From assembly GCF_002078015.1 (NCBI RefSeq), contig NZ_LWBP01000210.1, positions 248,001 to 312,000 on the forward strand: a stretch of 64,000 nucleotides of DNA, given 5' to 3'. This DNA is from Niastella populi. GTDB lineage: Bacteria; Bacteroidota; Bacteroidia; Chitinophagales; Chitinophagaceae. Numbering within the stretch: position 1 is the first letter of the stretch; every line of letters begins with the position of its first letter. Positions 63,573-64,000 of the stretch are shown here, in pieces. A model generated the notes under the pieces. The model did no database searches, had not been told where the DNA came from, and was given only the letters and a program-made list of their open reading frames with translations. Position numbers and translations under genes: made by a program.

Positions 63573-64000
63573 ATGACAACAGCGGCGTTAATAAAACCAT
63601 ATAAATTGCAGTTAAGGAAAATTTTTCCTGTTATTATTGTGCTGATCAGCTTATCGCTGGTGGGGACCATATATGTACAGTACAGCTGGTTACGAACCAT
63701 GCTGTTGAACAAGAATGAAGAATTGAAAGGTAAGATCGAACGTGGTATGCACATCGTAGGCACGGCCCTGATGGAGCAGAAAGGTTCGCTGCCTTCTCTT
63801 AAACGTTACCGTACGCGACCCGATTTCAGCTGGCCGGCAGAACAGTTCAAGATGGAACTGATGAACCCGCCTACCATTGCCCAAAAGTTTACCGAACAGG
63901 AGGTGGCGGAAAAGCTGAACAAAGCTTTTGAAGAACAGGGTTTGCACAATGTGAAATTTGAATTTGCCATTACTTCCAACCTGAATTTGCTTTCTTACGA
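63573..64000 (+). CDS. Sensor histidine kinase, N-terminal part (cut by window edge)
   Basis: The frame from ATG 63573 is open to the window end (about 142 residues). It begins MTTAALIKPYKLQLRKIFPV, with one membrane helix (about 17-35) and then a periplasmic segment rich in charged helices (LLNKNEELKGKIERG, TEQEVAEKLNKAFEEQG). This is the look of a Bacteroidota membrane sensor kinase, but no kinase domain is in the window, so the call rests on the N-terminal layout and is tentative. Confidence 0.5.
   Translation, partial: MTTAALIKPYKLQLRKIFPVIIVLISLSLVGTIYVQYSWLRTMLLNKNEELKGKIERGMHIVGTALMEQKGSLPSLKRYRTRPDFSWPAEQFKMELMNPPTIAQKFTEQEVAEKLNKAFEEQGLHNVKFEFAITSNLNLLSY

Overview
The window reads as chromosomal DNA of a Bacteroidota bacterium, most likely a soil- or plant-associated member of the Chitinophagaceae (Chitinophaga/Niastella-like). 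The reasons are two SusC/SusD pairs, a giant hybrid two-component sensor (HTCS), type IX secretion substrates with the gliding-motility C-terminal domain next to a PorP/SprF protein, weak ribosome-binding sites, TAnnTTTG-like promoter elements and moderate G+C. I see no rRNA, tRNA, CRISPR array, insertion sequence or prophage. Placement below phylum is inference.

Layout. 1-18.7 kb: a glycan-utilisation island with a GH35 beta-galactosidase tail, a GH3 enzyme, a GH2 beta-mannosidase/glucosaminidase-like enzyme, an SUMF1-sialidase fold fusion, a SusC/SusD pair, a very large FG-GAP/UnbV protein and a vanadium-haloperoxidase-like PAP2 protein. 18.8-20.8 kb: an AraC regulator, a decayed ankyrin gene and a DinB-like protein. 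20.9-25.3 kb: a sodium:solute symporter with a 57-residue partner and a LacI regulator, divergent from myo-inositol oxygenase. 25.5-34.4 kb: a second SusC/SusD pair with GH92 alpha-mannosidase and GH28 pectinase. 34.5-39.3 kb: a secreted unknown, a CvpA-CAP fusion, a 55-residue lipoprotein and the proBA proline operon. 39.4-49.3 kb: the HTCS, a small lipoprotein, two aldo/keto reductases and a divergent LacZ-like GH2 protein. 49.5-58.3 kb: two paralogous ~1220-residue type IX substrates bracketing a PorP/SprF protein. 58.6-64 kb: recG, a DUF4136 lipoprotein, an outer-membrane barrel, YqgE/AlgH and the start of a histidine kinase.

How the parts may work together. The first SusCD locus probably imports oligosaccharides trimmed by its surface and periplasmic hydrolases. 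The symporter/LacI/inositol-oxygenase group looks like an inositol-to-glucuronate module. Two near-identical LacI-type palindromes (GCAAYCGTTWWC core) lie upstream of the symporter and of the oxygenase, and a weaker match lies before the second SusC, which suggests one regulon covering inositol and mannose/uronate-containing glycans. The two T9SS substrates and PorP/SprF look like a cell-surface adhesin system.

The most unusual structure is non-coding. An exactly periodic 8-bp satellite (GGCAAAGA, 89 perfect copies) follows the GH3 gene, and a degenerate 11-copy cousin (GGCAACNA) follows recG's 5' end. Many other gaps carry their own short repeated words of 7, 8, 11 or 14 bp, often as inverted pairs. 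One palindromic element of about 90 bp has entered the FG-GAP gene in frame.
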